DNA of 64,000 nt from CAIVAT01 sp037133475 (lineage in GTDB: Bacteria; Bacteroidota; Bacteroidia; Bacteroidales; FEN-979): NCBI GenBank assembly GCA_037133475.1, contig JBAXOB010000007.1, positions 61,844 through 125,843 of the forward strand. Reading direction: 5' to 3'. Positions within the stretch are counted from its first letter, which is position 1; every line of letters starts with the position of its first letter. The translations under genes were made by a program, and so were the position numbers. Below the pieces are notes generated by a model that saw only the letters and a list, made by a program, of their open reading frames with translations, searched no databases and was not told where the DNA came from. This document shows, piece after piece, positions 1-9,271 of the stretch.

Positions 1-1375
1 CCCGGAAGAGATTTGGGACGAAATCGCCCATCTGAAGGTAGAGGCGATCTGGTTTATGGGAGTATGGGAAAGAAGCCCCAGGGGAATTGAGATTTCAAAC
101 CAGCATGCCGGGAACCTGGCCGATTTTCGCAGGGCCCTTGCCGATTTCAGTTTTGAAGACAATGTCGGATCACCCTACTGCGTTCACCGGTATGTCGTTG
201 ACGCCCACCTTGGCGGCAATGACGGACTCGCCAAAGCCCGCAGCCAGCTTGCGCAGAGGGAAATCGGGCTTATCCTTGATTTTGTACCGAATCATCTTGC
301 ATACGATCACCCGTGGGTTGAAGAGTTCCCCGACTACTTCATCCGGGGCGATGAAACCGACCTGAAGAATGATCCTGTGACCTTCACCCGTGTCGGCGAG
401 GCCATTTTTGCCTGCGGAAAGGACCCCTTTTACCCCGCCTGGCAGGATGTTTTGCAAATCAATGCATTTCATCCCGGCTTGCGGGAAGCTGCCATTGAAA
501 CCATGACGGGAATTTCGGATCAGTGCGACGGAATCCGCTGCGATATGGCCATGCTCATGATCAACGACGTTTTCGCGCGAACCTGGGGCAACCGGGCCGG
601 TTCTCGTCCCGGGTTCGGGTATTGGGAGGAACTTATCCCATCCGTAAAAAGGCACAATCCTGGTTTTATCTTTATTGCCGAGGCTTACTGGGACCTGGAA
701 TGGGATCTTCATAACCAGGGTTTTGACTACTGCTACGACAAACGGCTCTATGACAGGCTGGAACACGACACTGCCCAGGATATCCGGCTCCACCTGATGG
801 CAGATACAAATTACCAGAACAAACTGGTTCGTTTTATTGAAAACCACGACGAACCCAGGCATGTCGTTGCCTTTCAGCCGGGGAAAAACCGGGCGGCTGT
901 TGTTGTAACCTCCACGCTGCCGGGGGCAAAACTCTACCATGAGGGGCAATTCGAAGGACGTAAAGTCAAATTGCCGGTATTCCTGCGCCGGCGGCCCGAC
1001 GAACCCGCCGATACCGATCTGTTCGGTTTTAGCCAGCGATTGCTCCACGCGATCCACCATCCTGTTTTCAAGGAGGGTAACTGGCAACTTTGCAATGCTA
1101 CGGGGTGGAGCGATAACGCCAGTTTCAACAACCTGCTGGCCTGGTGGTGGTACGACAGTGTTGACCGTTACCTGGTGGTGGTAAACTATTCTTCACTCCC
1201 CGCCCAGGGTCACATCAGGATGCCCGGGAGCGATCTGACGGGCAATAACTGGAATTTAACTGACGTACTGTCAGGCGCCTCATTTGAACGAAACGGTGCA
1301 GAGATGCACGAACCCGGGCTATATGTCGCACTTGGGCCGTGGCAAAACCATTTTCTCCGGTTTTTCCCTTTGTAA
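1..1375 (+). CDS. GH13 alpha-amylase family glycosidase, 5' end outside window
   Basis: The reading frame is open from base 2, so the first ATG at 56 is internal and the N-terminus lies outside the window. The visible part (about 457 residues) has the GH13 signatures in order: region I DFVPNH, then GIRCDMAML with the presumed nucleophile Asp at 542-544, FIAEAYW with the acid/base Glu at 680-682, and ENHDEPR with the transition-state Asp at 848-850. A beta-rich C-terminal domain follows. The family hydrolyses or transfers alpha-glucosidic bonds; the exact substrate cannot be told from the sequence. No signal peptide can be assessed. It converges on the M28 peptidase gene with a 35-base gap. 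Membership of GH13 is clear; the specificity is open. Confidence 0.9.
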   Translation, partial: PEEIWDEIAHLKVEAIWFMGVWERSPRGIEISNQHAGNLADFRRALADFSFEDNVGSPYCVHRYVVDAHLGGNDGLAKARSQLAQREIGLILDFVPNHLAYDHPWVEEFPDYFIRGDETDLKNDPVTFTRVGEAIFACGKDPFYPAWQDVLQINAFHPGLREAAIETMTGISDQCDGIRCDMAMLMINDVFARTWGNRAGSRPGFGYWEELIPSVKRHNPGFIFIAEAYWDLEWDLHNQGFDYCYDKRLYDRLEHDTAQDIRLHLMADTNYQNKLVRFIENHDEPRHVVAFQPGKNRAAVVVTSTLPGAKLYHEGQFEGRKVKLPVFLRRRPDEPADTDLFGFSQRLLHAIHHPVFKEGNWQLCNATGWSDNASFNNLLAWWWYDSVDRYLVVVNYSSLPAQGHIRMPGSDLTGNNWNLTDVLSGASFERNGAEMHEPGLYVALGPWQNHFLRFFPL

Positions 1376-1410
1376 GGAAAACCTGGGCCTGGTCACCCGG
1401 GAGTAAAGGA

Positions 1411-3018
1411 TTAGTCAGCCATTCCTGGCTTTGGCATGATTATTTTATAATGTTTATGCTCATTGGCAATGGTCCATGCGGTCAGGAAAGCCAGGCGCGC
1501 CACGCGGGAGGCTTTTTCGGCATTTATCCTGCCGGGGTTGTCAGAAACTTTATGGTAATCCTGGTGAAGTCCTGTAAAGAAAAAGATATCGGGAATCCCC
1601 TTTATATAAAAATTATAATGATCGCTTTCGGCATCCAGGGTCTCATCTTTACTTTCAGCCAGTTTAAACCCGATGCTTTTGTTTTGCTTCCTGACGATCT
1701 TTACAAGATCGGGATTCTGGCGCGCCCCGATGATTTCCAGCGAATCCGGGTCATTCCTTGAGATCATGTCAAGGTTGATCATGGCTTCGGTGTTGGCAAG
1801 CGGCCACCAGGGCTGGCGTATGTAGGTACCCGATCCGAGCAAGCCCTTTTCCTCCCCGGCGAAGGCGATGAAGATCACACTCCTTTCGGGCGGTTTTGGC
1901 ATGGAGGCAAAGGCCCTCGCCACCGCCAGCATCCCGCTGGTACCGGAAGCATTGTCGTCGGCCCCGTTAAAAATATAATCGCTGTCGGCTTTATGTTCCC
2001 TGAGATATCCGATGTGGTCGTAGTGGGCCCCGACGATAATGGCCTCCCCGGGCTTCTCCTGCCCCGATCCCTTTATATACCCGATCACATTTCGTCCACC
2101 GACAGGCGTACTCGTCAGTACGATGTTCATGGCCATGGTTTTTCCGGGAATCAAAAACGAATGAGGTTGCATGTCATGTTCTATGTGTTGCTGCATCCGC
2201 TTCAGCGTATCGGCGCTGCCGAAGAGCTCCCTGATGACGGACTCCCCTACAGAGACCATGGGAATGTTATCCCGTTCACTGTTGCAATAGCCCATCGGGG
2301 GGGCGATTTTGGCGCTGGCACCGGGCAGGGATGGCCAGTTGTATCCCTGTGGTTTGAGCGATTTATAGTTCAGTGGACCTGAAATAACCAGCACCCCGAC
2401 GGCACCATGCTTCCTGGCATTGTTTTGTTTCTCCACCAGTCCTGAATAACGGGTCAGCTCCAGTCCCTTAAAAAGAGGTTGGGTTGAATCACTCTGGCCT
2501 GGCTCGAGTCGCAATATGGCAACGATCTTACCCTGGACGTCAATATCCTGGTAATCATCATAATGATATTCCGGAGCCGTTATCCCATAGCCGGCAAAAA
2601 CGATGTCGCCCTCCGCCGGGATACTGCCGGTATGTTCGAAGGGGATAAAATCCTTCTGCAGTTCAAAATTAATGGTCTCCAGGTCCTTCACCACCGAAAG
2701 GAAGAGATCGCTTCCCAGATCAAAAGTGCAGTATTGAAGATCCTGGAAATAGGTGCCTTTCAACGGTGCGATCCCGTAAGCCGCGAATTGCCTGGCAATA
2801 TAGCCGGCAGCTGAATCAAGGCCGGGACCGGGTGTTTCGCGGCCCTTCAGTGAATCCGAAGCCAGGTAGTTGACCGATTGCTGCATCTGGTAGGGCGTTA
2901 TGACCGCCCTGGCGTGTTCTTCAATCCAATGCTGACCAAAGCCTGCGTCAACAAATACCAACAACGACAAGATCAGGAAAGCCTTCGGTAGGTAATCAAA
3001 ACGGTTTATTTTCATCAT
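1411..3018 (-). CDS. M28 family zinc peptidase with PA domain, secreted
   Basis: A 535-residue protein with an N-terminal hydrophobic signal segment (about residues 10-28). A PA-type inserted domain lies around residues 110-270 (DIVFAGYGI). The M28 catalytic domain has all its metal ligands visible: AHYDH, GADDNASG, GEEKGLLGS, NLDMISR and the late His in HQDYHKVSD. Such enzymes are exported aminopeptidases using two zinc ions. Start: two adjacent ATGs at 3018 and 3015; either is possible. It begins three bases after the stop of the GH109-like gene, so the two are probably one transcript from a promoter near 4440. The length is normal for PA-containing M28 enzymes. Substrate unknown. Confidence 0.92.
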   Translation of the reverse strand: MMKINRFDYLPKAFLILSLLVFVDAGFGQHWIEEHARAVITPYQMQQSVNYLASDSLKGRETPGPGLDSAAGYIARQFAAYGIAPLKGTYFQDLQYCTFDLGSDLFLSVVKDLETINFELQKDFIPFEHTGSIPAEGDIVFAGYGITAPEYHYDDYQDIDVQGKIVAILRLEPGQSDSTQPLFKGLELTRYSGLVEKQNNARKHGAVGVLVISGPLNYKSLKPQGYNWPSLPGASAKIAPPMGYCNSERDNIPMVSVGESVIRELFGSADTLKRMQQHIEHDMQPHSFLIPGKTMAMNIVLTSTPVGGRNVIGYIKGSGQEKPGEAIIVGAHYDHIGYLREHKADSDYIFNGADDNASGTSGMLAVARAFASMPKPPERSVIFIAFAGEEKGLLGSGTYIRQPWWPLANTEAMINLDMISRNDPDSLEIIGARQNPDLVKIVRKQNKSIGFKLAESKDETLDAESDHYNFYIKGIPDIFFFTGLHQDYHKVSDNPGRINAEKASRVARLAFLTAWTIANEHKHYKIIMPKPGMAD

Positions 3019-3021
3019 TCA

Positions 3022-4407
3022 TTACTTAATATTATTATCATTCCCCCGGCCTGGTTTCATCACCTGCAATTCGCGCGGCTGTTTCCACATACCCCGGGTG
3101 AAATCAGGAAACCGGACGGGTTTACCATTTTTCGCGATCGATTCCTCGCTGAGGGCCCGCACAACGCTCATGGCCGCCGCATCATATACGTCCATATCGG
3201 GTGGATCACCCTTCAGCAGTGCATTGACCAGCCGGTAATCCTCTATGAAATCCATCCCTCCATGGCCGGCTCCCTTGCTGGCGCTCTCCAGTTCGCTCCA
3301 TATCGGGTGCTCGTACTTATCAAGGTATTCGTCAATCGGTTCCCATTTGTCATCAGTTTTACTGATTCCTTCGATGTATATTTTAGGATCGGGATATTTC
3401 CTGATAAGACCTTTTGTTCCCTGGACCATGATATTCCGGCTGTAAGGCCTGGGAGAACTGGTGTCGTGCGTGACTACGATGGTTTCACCGTTCATGGTTT
3501 TGATCACCGTGGTGACCACGTCACTGAGAATAAACTTTTCGCGGGCCTGCGGGCTTCCGGCACCAAATTTGGCAACTGCGTATTCATGCAGCCCGCGGGT
3601 TTTGGAGCCGACCGAAACCAGGTAATCAAAATAATTTCCACGGTTGATGTCCATACTTTGCATGATCGGACCCAGGCCATGCGTGGGGTACAGATCGCCG
3701 TTATGATGCATTGAAAAATCGCGCCGCCAGACGCCCTCCCCCTCCATATCATGTTTTACCGGGCGCAGATCGTGCAGGTAACCGCATTCGGCATGAAGGA
3801 GCTCCCCGAACAGTCCCTTTTTCACCATGTTCAGGATGAGCATTTCAACCTTATCATAGTTGCAGTTTTCCATCATGATGCAATACCTGCCTGTTTTCTC
3901 GGAGGTTTCCACGAGTTTCCAGCAATCATCCACCGAAAGGGCTGCCGGAACTTCGGTAGCCACATGTTTGCCCTGGTTCATGGCAAAAAGGCAAACTGGT
4001 ACATGCCATTGCCAGGGCGTTGCGGTATAAACCAGGTCAACATCCTTGCGTTCACAAAGGTGCTGCCAATCCGTTTCACCGTTTGAATATCCCGCCGGAC
4101 GCGGAAACCCGGCTTTTTCTACCATATCCTGGGCCCGTCGCACACGGCTTTCCACAATATCACAAACGGCAACGATTTCGGCTCCCTTGATTTTCAACAG
4201 GTTTTCAACATGGGAGGTCCCCTGAAGGCCAACGCCGACATAGCCGATCCGAACTTTATCCATCGCCCGGGCGACGGGAATGGAACGGAGCGGACTGTCA
4301 TGTTCATCGGGACGGATCGAAGCGAGAAGTTCTTCCCCCACCATCAGTCCAGCTCCTGTAACAGCCACGGTACGGATAAAATCCCTGCGATTGTATTGCT
4401 TCTTCAT
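3022..4407 (-). CDS. Gfo/Idh/MocA oxidoreductase, GH109-like, Tat-exported
   Basis: The N-terminus carries a twin-arginine signal (RRDFIRTVAVTGAG) followed by a Rossmann domain (IGYVGVGLQG) and a C-terminal Gfo/Idh/MocA domain. The motifs TATPWQWHVP, GKHVATEVP and MENCNYDKVEM resemble GH109 alpha-N-acetylgalactosaminidases, which keep a tightly bound NAD+ and cleave by oxidation and elimination. Family membership is well supported; the glycosidase activity is inferred. The frame is open up to an ATG at 4440, but a -7 box at 4438-4445 puts transcription start near 4431, so the ATG at 4407 (MKKQYNRRDF) is chosen. First gene of a two-gene unit with the M28 peptidase; both products are probably periplasmic. 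Confidence 0.85.
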   Translation of the reverse strand: MKKQYNRRDFIRTVAVTGAGLMVGEELLASIRPDEHDSPLRSIPVARAMDKVRIGYVGVGLQGTSHVENLLKIKGAEIVAVCDIVESRVRRAQDMVEKAGFPRPAGYSNGETDWQHLCERKDVDLVYTATPWQWHVPVCLFAMNQGKHVATEVPAALSVDDCWKLVETSEKTGRYCIMMENCNYDKVEMLILNMVKKGLFGELLHAECGYLHDLRPVKHDMEGEGVWRRDFSMHHNGDLYPTHGLGPIMQSMDINRGNYFDYLVSVGSKTRGLHEYAVAKFGAGSPQAREKFILSDVVTTVIKTMNGETIVVTHDTSSPRPYSRNIMVQGTKGLIRKYPDPKIYIEGISKTDDKWEPIDEYLDKYEHPIWSELESASKGAGHGGMDFIEDYRLVNALLKGDPPDMDVYDAAAMSVVRALSEESIAKNGKPVRFPDFTRGMWKQPRELQVMKPGRGNDNNIK

Positions 4408-4437
4408 CTGGCAGAATTTAGCGAAATGATCAGTTTT

Positions 4438-4445
4438 CAAAAGTA
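4438..4445 (-). promoter_or_regulatory. -7 box TACTTTTG for the GH109-like/M28 unit
   Basis: Exact match on the minus strand to the Bacteroidetes TAnnTTTG element, about 31 bases before the ATG at 4407. It excludes the longer frame starting at 4440. Confidence 0.6.
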
Positions 4446-4451
4446 ATGAAA

Positions 4452-4488
4452 ACTTATAAAAAAAGCCGGTACTCCTTCAAATACCGGC
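4452..4488 (-). terminator. Rho-independent terminator after the downstream ompH
   Basis: On the minus strand the stem GCCGGTA (4488-4482) pairs with TACCGGC (4471-4465) around a 10-base loop and is followed at once by a run of seven T. It lies about 20 bases after the ompH stop at 4510 and just upstream of the promoter of the next gene. Confidence 0.85.
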
Positions 4489-4509
4489 CTGAATTCGATA
4501 AAAATCCAA

Positions 4510-5034
4510 TTACTGGATGCCAAGCTTTTTCTTGACCAAAGGCATAACATTATCTGTTTCATCCTTGTAAATGACAACATCTTCGATGGCATTCAGGACG
4601 TAGGTATATTTATTTTCCTTGGCAACCTCTTTAATGGCTGCTTTTGCCTTTTCAATAAAAGGTGCAACTAATTCCTGCTGCTTTGCCTGAAGGTCGGTAC
4701 TGGCTTTTTGTTGAAAAGCATCAATACGTCCCTGAAGATCAGATAATTCCTTTTCTTTAGTCTGCTTGATCAGATCCGACATGCTTGAAGCCTGTGATTG
4801 ATAATCGAGGTATTTACTCTCAAATTCAGCCTTCATGGCATCCATCTGGTCGGTAAGGGTTTTCTGGTAGCTCTGAAGTTTGATCTTGACGGAATCAATC
4901 CCCGGCATGGCAGCCAACAGTGTGTTAAAATCAATATGTCCAATCTTGATCGGATTCTGAGCATGCGATGCAAACGAACAACCTATGATCAATACAACAA
5001 TGGCAAAAAGCTTAGCTAATTTTTTCATTTTCAA
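4510..5034 (-). CDS. OmpH/Skp family periplasmic chaperone (second copy)
   Basis: A 174-residue protein with a signal peptide ending near FASHAQ, a short beta-forming start (IKIGHIDFNTLL) and a long charged, Gln/Lys-rich coiled-coil segment (about residues 50-130) that returns to a C-terminal strand (YTYVLNAIEDVVIY). This is the Skp fold, a jellyfish-shaped trimer that holds unfolded outer-membrane proteins on their way to BamA. It is the last gene of the bamA block, with its own -7 box at 5067-5074 and a terminator downstream. The start is the ATG at 5034, or the one two codons later. The tandem copy upstream differs by a Gly-rich tail. Confidence 0.92.
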   Translation of the reverse strand: MKMKKLAKLFAIVVLIIGCSFASHAQNPIKIGHIDFNTLLAAMPGIDSVKIKLQSYQKTLTDQMDAMKAEFESKYLDYQSQASSMSDLIKQTKEKELSDLQGRIDAFQQKASTDLQAKQQELVAPFIEKAKAAIKEVAKENKYTYVLNAIEDVVIYKDETDNVMPLVKKKLGIQ

Positions 5035-5066
5035 TAATTAAAGGTTTATACTACGATATGGTGCTG

Positions 5067-5074
5067 CAAAATTA
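5067..5074 (-). promoter_or_regulatory. -7 box TAATTTTG before the second ompH
   Basis: Minus-strand match to TAnnTTTG in the 50-base gap between the two ompH genes, about 33 bases before the ATG at 5034. It would let the second chaperone be made independently of bamA. Confidence 0.55.
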
Positions 5075-5084
5075 AGATTTTTTT

Positions 5085-5747
5085 TTATTTCTTCGGCTGC
5101 CTGGTTTCACTTCCGCCTTTGGTTCCGGGATTTATTCCCCCATCTGACCCCGGCGTGATTCCTCCACCAGTATTCCCAGGCTTCGAAGATGATGATGGGG
5201 CGGCTCCTGCCTTATTTTTCCCCTTACGGTTATTCATACTGGCTCCCAGGTTATCCAGCACATCGTCACTGATGTCATATTTGGGGTTGGCATACATCAT
5301 GGTAAGGCTGCTACCCTTGTCAAAAACAACAGCCAAGTTGTTGTTGGTGGAAATCTCCTGGATTGCATTGTAAACCTTCTCCTGAATGGGTTTAACCAGT
5401 TCCTGACGTTTTTTGAACAGGTCTCCGTCTTTTCCAAACCGCGTACGCTGAAGGTTCTTGGCATCCTTCTCCTTCTCGACAATCTCCTGCTCCTTTTTCT
5501 TTTTCATATCATCGGGAAGCAGCACCGACTGGGTCTGGTAATCCTTGTACATCTTGTCGACTTCGGCAAACTTCGCCTCAATCTCCTTTTGCCACTGCGC
5601 TGAAAGGTCATCGAGCTGCGACTGGGCCTCGGCAAATTCGGGGATGTTATCAAGGATATATTGTGTGTCTACATAGGCAAACTTCTGCGCCTGTATCATC
5701 ATGGCAGCAAAGAAAAATATTGCTGTTAATAAAACCAGTTTTTTCAT
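5085..5747 (-). CDS. OmpH/Skp family periplasmic chaperone (first copy)
   Basis: The frame opens at 5813, but the signal peptide begins with MKKLVLLTAIFFF at 5747, which is taken as the start (220 residues). The mature part has the Skp plan: KFAYVDTQYIL, a long Lys/Glu/Gln-rich coiled coil (about residues 50-120), then LAVVFDKGSSLTMMY and the C-terminal DISDDVLDNL. The last 45 residues are Gly/Ser/Pro-rich with repeated GG and PG, ending in Lys-Lys, and are not part of the Skp fold. It follows bamA by 112 bases and probably shares its transcript. Role: chaperone for outer-membrane proteins in the periplasm. Confidence 0.92.
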   Translation of the reverse strand: MKKLVLLTAIFFFAAMMIQAQKFAYVDTQYILDNIPEFAEAQSQLDDLSAQWQKEIEAKFAEVDKMYKDYQTQSVLLPDDMKKKKEQEIVEKEKDAKNLQRTRFGKDGDLFKKRQELVKPIQEKVYNAIQEISTNNNLAVVFDKGSSLTMMYANPKYDISDDVLDNLGASMNNRKGKNKAGAAPSSSSKPGNTGGGITPGSDGGINPGTKGGSETRQPKK

Positions 5748-5859
5748 ATTCAACAATTTTATAATTCCTTTCGCAACATTTATTGGGTAACCTGTTTTGC
5801 TTTCAATACTCAATTGTGATAATGCTTTATAATCTTATGCCAACAAGGGAACTTCGTTT

Positions 5860-8481
5860 CTAATCAATGGACGAATTGATCGAGAAGTGGAATTGTCCTC
5901 CATTGACCCCGGGATTATTGGGAACTGCATCGAGACCATATCCCCAGTCGAGTCCAAGCAATCCGAACATCGGTAAAAAGACACGGACACCCAGGCCTAC
6001 CGACCGATAGACATTGAAGGGGTTGAATTCGCTCCATTTTAACCAATCATCACCGGCTTCCATAAATCCAAGACCATAAATGGTAGCGCTTGGATTGAGG
6101 GAGATTGGATAACGCAACTCAAGGGTATAGCGGGTATAGACCGTTCCACCGGTTGGGTTGGGATAGCCCGGAGTCAGCGAGTTGTTGGCATATCCACGCA
6201 TACCAATAAGTTCGCGGCCATCCATGTTATTGTATCCCGACAAACCGTCACCACCAAGATAGTAACGCTCAAAGGGAGTTACACCCAGGGATGAGTTATA
6301 GGTACCCAAAAATCCGAATCTTACACGGGGAGTCATGACCAGCTTATCAACCAGGTCGATATACCAAGCTCCCTTGAATTTAATTTTATAATACTCGACC
6401 CATTTATACCGTTCGCTTGCAGTCATCGCGGCGTAATCCACATTTCCCCGGAACAATGAGTAGGGTGGTGTCACATCCAGCCCGATGGTGAATTCAGAGC
6501 CCGTCCTGGCAAAAATGGGAGCATCCACAGAGTTCCGTGACAAGGCGATGCCATATGCCAAAGAGTTGTATATGCCATTTCCTCCTCCGAAGGTGAAGAT
6601 GGATGAATAATTATAGGTATTGTACCGGTTATAACTAAAGCTTTGATAAAGAGAAAAATAGTCATCCGGCCAGTGCAGTTGAGTTCCTAATCCGACCGAA
6701 ACCCCGTCGATTTTAAAATAGGCATAGAGCGGATTGTTCGCTGCAACCCCGTTGGTGTATTTGGAATGGAAGTATGACAAACTGAGCGCTAATGGTTTCC
6801 GACCTCCCAGCCATGGTTCCGTGAAGGAGAAGTTATAGCTGTAATACCCGGCGCCATAGGTCTGGAAACGAAGACTCAGTTTCTGACCATCCCCGGCAGG
6901 AATGGGTCTCCATGATTTCAGTTTTGTGATATTCTTCAACGAGAAATTGTTGAATGAAAGCCCGATGGTTCCGATGATCCTCCCGTAACCCCAGCCTCCC
7001 GAAAGTTCAATCTGGTCGGCAGAGGTCTCGGTAACGTCATAACCGATATCAACCGTCCCGTCTTCGGGGTTGGGATTTACATTCGGCGTCAGTTTCTCGG
7101 CGTCAAAATACTTCAGCTGCGCAAGCTGGCGCTGTGACCTGATCAGCCGGTCGCGGCTGAATAGTTGTCCCGGCCGGGTTTGAACTTCACGAAGGGCAAC
7201 ATAATCGTTGGTTTTGGTGTTTCCCTTAATGGTTACCTTATTGACGGTTGCCTGCTTCCCTTCATGCATGCGGATTTCCAGGTCGATGGAATCATTTTCC
7301 ACGCGGGTTTCGACAGGTGTCACGTTAAAAAAGAGGTATCCGTCATCCATATAGAGCGACTGGATATCGGCGCCATTGGGGTTATAGGTCAGCGCCTGCT
7401 CCAGCGCCGTCTGGTTGTACACGTCGCCCTTATTGATCTTCAGGATACGTCCAAGAAACTGGGAGGTGTATTTGGTGTTACCCAGCCAGGAGATATTACG
7501 GACATAATATTTAGGTCCCTCTTCGACCCAAAGGTCAATATTGATGGTGTTGTCATCATTTTTCGAAATGGAATCCCTTAATATCCTGGCATCCCGGTAA
7601 CCCAGTTCGTTATATTTTCCGATCAGCAGCATTTTATCTGCCTGGTAATCTTCATCAATGAATTTCGACGATTTAAAGATTCGGATCCTGATGTTGTTCG
7701 ATGCATGTTCGCCCAGGGCATTCCCTATCTCCACGAAATCAAGCGTGGCGGCATCCTTGGAAGCGTTGTAAACCAGTTTATCAGCATCATTCAGCGGGTT
7801 GAAAACACTTTTTTCCTTGGTCTTCTTAAAGGCCCCCTTCACCATGTCGGGCGAAATTTCCTTATTCCCGTGAACATGGATCGAGTAAACCTTGACCTTT
7901 ACGTTTTTCTCCACGTTGATGATCAGGGTCTCTTCGTTGACCGATGCCGTGTCCTTTTTTGTCAAGATATCGACTCCGCAATTGAGAAAACCCTTATCGT
8001 TGTAAAATTTCAGGATGATGTTTTTTGTTTTGATGATCATGTTATCGGTGATATAGTCACCTTTGACCAGCCGGATCTTCTGCCTGAGATCATCAACATC
8101 TCCCTTTTTGATCCCGTTGAATTGAAATTTCGACAACCTGGGGCGTTCTTTCAGGTAGAAATCGAGAAAAACCTGGTTATCAACGATTTTGGTTACCGAG
8201 ACCTTGATATCCTGAAAGAGTCCCTGGTCCCAGAGTTTCCTGATGGCCTGTGAAATTTTGTCCCCCGGGATTTTCACCTTGTCGCCGACCGAAAGGCCCG
8301 AGAGCATGATCAGCACATTTCCGTCGAGATATTTCACACCGCTTACGGTCATACCGCCAATGTAATATTCTTTGGGGTTATTATAATCGGTTGTTCCGCT
8401 TTCGCCAAGCCTTATCTGGGCCGAAAGCGGTTGTATCAATAGCAGGAATAGAATTATTATCAGCAGTTCGCGAAGTCTCAT
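5860..8481 (-). CDS. bamA: BamA, outer membrane protein assembly factor
   Basis: An 873-residue protein with a signal peptide (cleaved near LSAQ), a series of POTRA repeats over roughly residues 40-430 (for example VSGVKYLDGNVLIMLSGL and VTIKGNTKTNDYV) and an Omp85 beta-barrel over the last 400 residues, with the lid-loop type motif LIGMRGYAN and an aromatic-rich C-terminal strand. It inserts beta-barrel proteins into the outer membrane. Its neighbours match its job: uppS lies six bases upstream, and two Skp-like chaperones follow. The length is normal for Bacteroidetes BamA. Confidence 0.95.
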   Translation of the reverse strand: MRLRELLIIILFLLLIQPLSAQIRLGESGTTDYNNPKEYYIGGMTVSGVKYLDGNVLIMLSGLSVGDKVKIPGDKISQAIRKLWDQGLFQDIKVSVTKIVDNQVFLDFYLKERPRLSKFQFNGIKKGDVDDLRQKIRLVKGDYITDNMIIKTKNIILKFYNDKGFLNCGVDILTKKDTASVNEETLIINVEKNVKVKVYSIHVHGNKEISPDMVKGAFKKTKEKSVFNPLNDADKLVYNASKDAATLDFVEIGNALGEHASNNIRIRIFKSSKFIDEDYQADKMLLIGKYNELGYRDARILRDSISKNDDNTINIDLWVEEGPKYYVRNISWLGNTKYTSQFLGRILKINKGDVYNQTALEQALTYNPNGADIQSLYMDDGYLFFNVTPVETRVENDSIDLEIRMHEGKQATVNKVTIKGNTKTNDYVALREVQTRPGQLFSRDRLIRSQRQLAQLKYFDAEKLTPNVNPNPEDGTVDIGYDVTETSADQIELSGGWGYGRIIGTIGLSFNNFSLKNITKLKSWRPIPAGDGQKLSLRFQTYGAGYYSYNFSFTEPWLGGRKPLALSLSYFHSKYTNGVAANNPLYAYFKIDGVSVGLGTQLHWPDDYFSLYQSFSYNRYNTYNYSSIFTFGGGNGIYNSLAYGIALSRNSVDAPIFARTGSEFTIGLDVTPPYSLFRGNVDYAAMTASERYKWVEYYKIKFKGAWYIDLVDKLVMTPRVRFGFLGTYNSSLGVTPFERYYLGGDGLSGYNNMDGRELIGMRGYANNSLTPGYPNPTGGTVYTRYTLELRYPISLNPSATIYGLGFMEAGDDWLKWSEFNPFNVYRSVGLGVRVFLPMFGLLGLDWGYGLDAVPNNPGVNGGQFHFSINSSID

Positions 8482-8487
8482 CCGGGT

Positions 8488-9255
8488 TTATTTTCGTAGT
8501 TTTCCTTCAAATTCATTAATCTGTTCACTGGTAAGCCCAAACCTTCTTTCCCTTTGCTGGAAATCAAGAATCGCTTTATAAAAATCGTCCCTGCCAAAGT
8601 CAGGCCACAGGGTATTGGTGAAATAAAATTCGGCATAGGCAATCTGCCATAACAGGAAATTACTGATGCGGTATTCACCGCTGGTCCTTATCAGCAATTC
8701 CGGGTCGGGGATGGCAGCGGTAGCCAGGAAGGAGGTGAAGGTTGAAATATCGACCTGGTCGGGGGTCATCTCTTTTGCCTGGACTTTCCGTGCAATGGCA
8801 CGGGCGACTTCGACCAGTTCCCACCGTGAGCTGTAACTGAGTGCAAGGATCAGGGTCAACCCTGTATTTTGCGAGGTTTCATCAATTGATTTCATCAACT
8901 CCCGGTAACTTTTTGCGGGAAGGCTCTTCAGATCGCCGATTGCCGTGAGTTTGATATTGTTTTTCATCAGGGTCGGCATCTCTCCGTGAAGAGATTTGAC
9001 CAAAATCTTCATCAGGGCATCAATTTCATACTTCGGTCTGTTCCAGTTTTCGGTAGAGAAGGCGTACATGGTAAGAAATCTGATCCCAAGTTCGGCAGCA
9101 GCCTCCACCGTATTCCTTACGGCATCAACTCCCTTTTCGTGCCCAAGGGTACGCACAAACCCGCGTTTCTTGGCCCAACGACCATTCCCGTCCATGATAA
9201 CCGCCACATGAACCGGTAATTTTTTCTTATCTATCTGATCTTTCAGCTCCATCAT
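8488..9255 (-). CDS. uppS: Isoprenyl (undecaprenyl) diphosphate synthase
   Basis: Cis-prenyltransferase that condenses isopentenyl diphosphate onto farnesyl diphosphate to make the C55 lipid carrier for cell-wall and glycan synthesis. Visible are VIMDGNGRWAKKRG, with the catalytic Asp22 counted from the ATG at 9255, FSTENWNRP, and the C-terminal LLIRTSGEYRISNFLLWQ. The frame is open to 9345, but that would overlap the preceding gene; the ATGs at 9255 and 9252 (MMELKD) lie just after its stop and are preferred. About 255 residues, as usual for the family. Part of the nadK-to-ompH transcript. Confidence 0.95.
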   Translation of the reverse strand: MMELKDQIDKKKLPVHVAVIMDGNGRWAKKRGFVRTLGHEKGVDAVRNTVEAAAELGIRFLTMYAFSTENWNRPKYEIDALMKILVKSLHGEMPTLMKNNIKLTAIGDLKSLPAKSYRELMKSIDETSQNTGLTLILALSYSSRWELVEVARAIARKVQAKEMTPDQVDISTFTSFLATAAIPDPELLIRTSGEYRISNFLLWQIAYAEFYFTNTLWPDFGRDDFYKAILDFQQRERRFGLTSEQINEFEGKLRK

Positions 9256-9271
9256 ATGGAATAGCCGGAAA

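Noticed and set aside
170..1087. Minus-strand reading frame of 305 codons inside the amylase gene
   Set aside because: It is antisense to clear GH13 motifs and has no recognisable domain; the length reflects codon bias on the coding strand.
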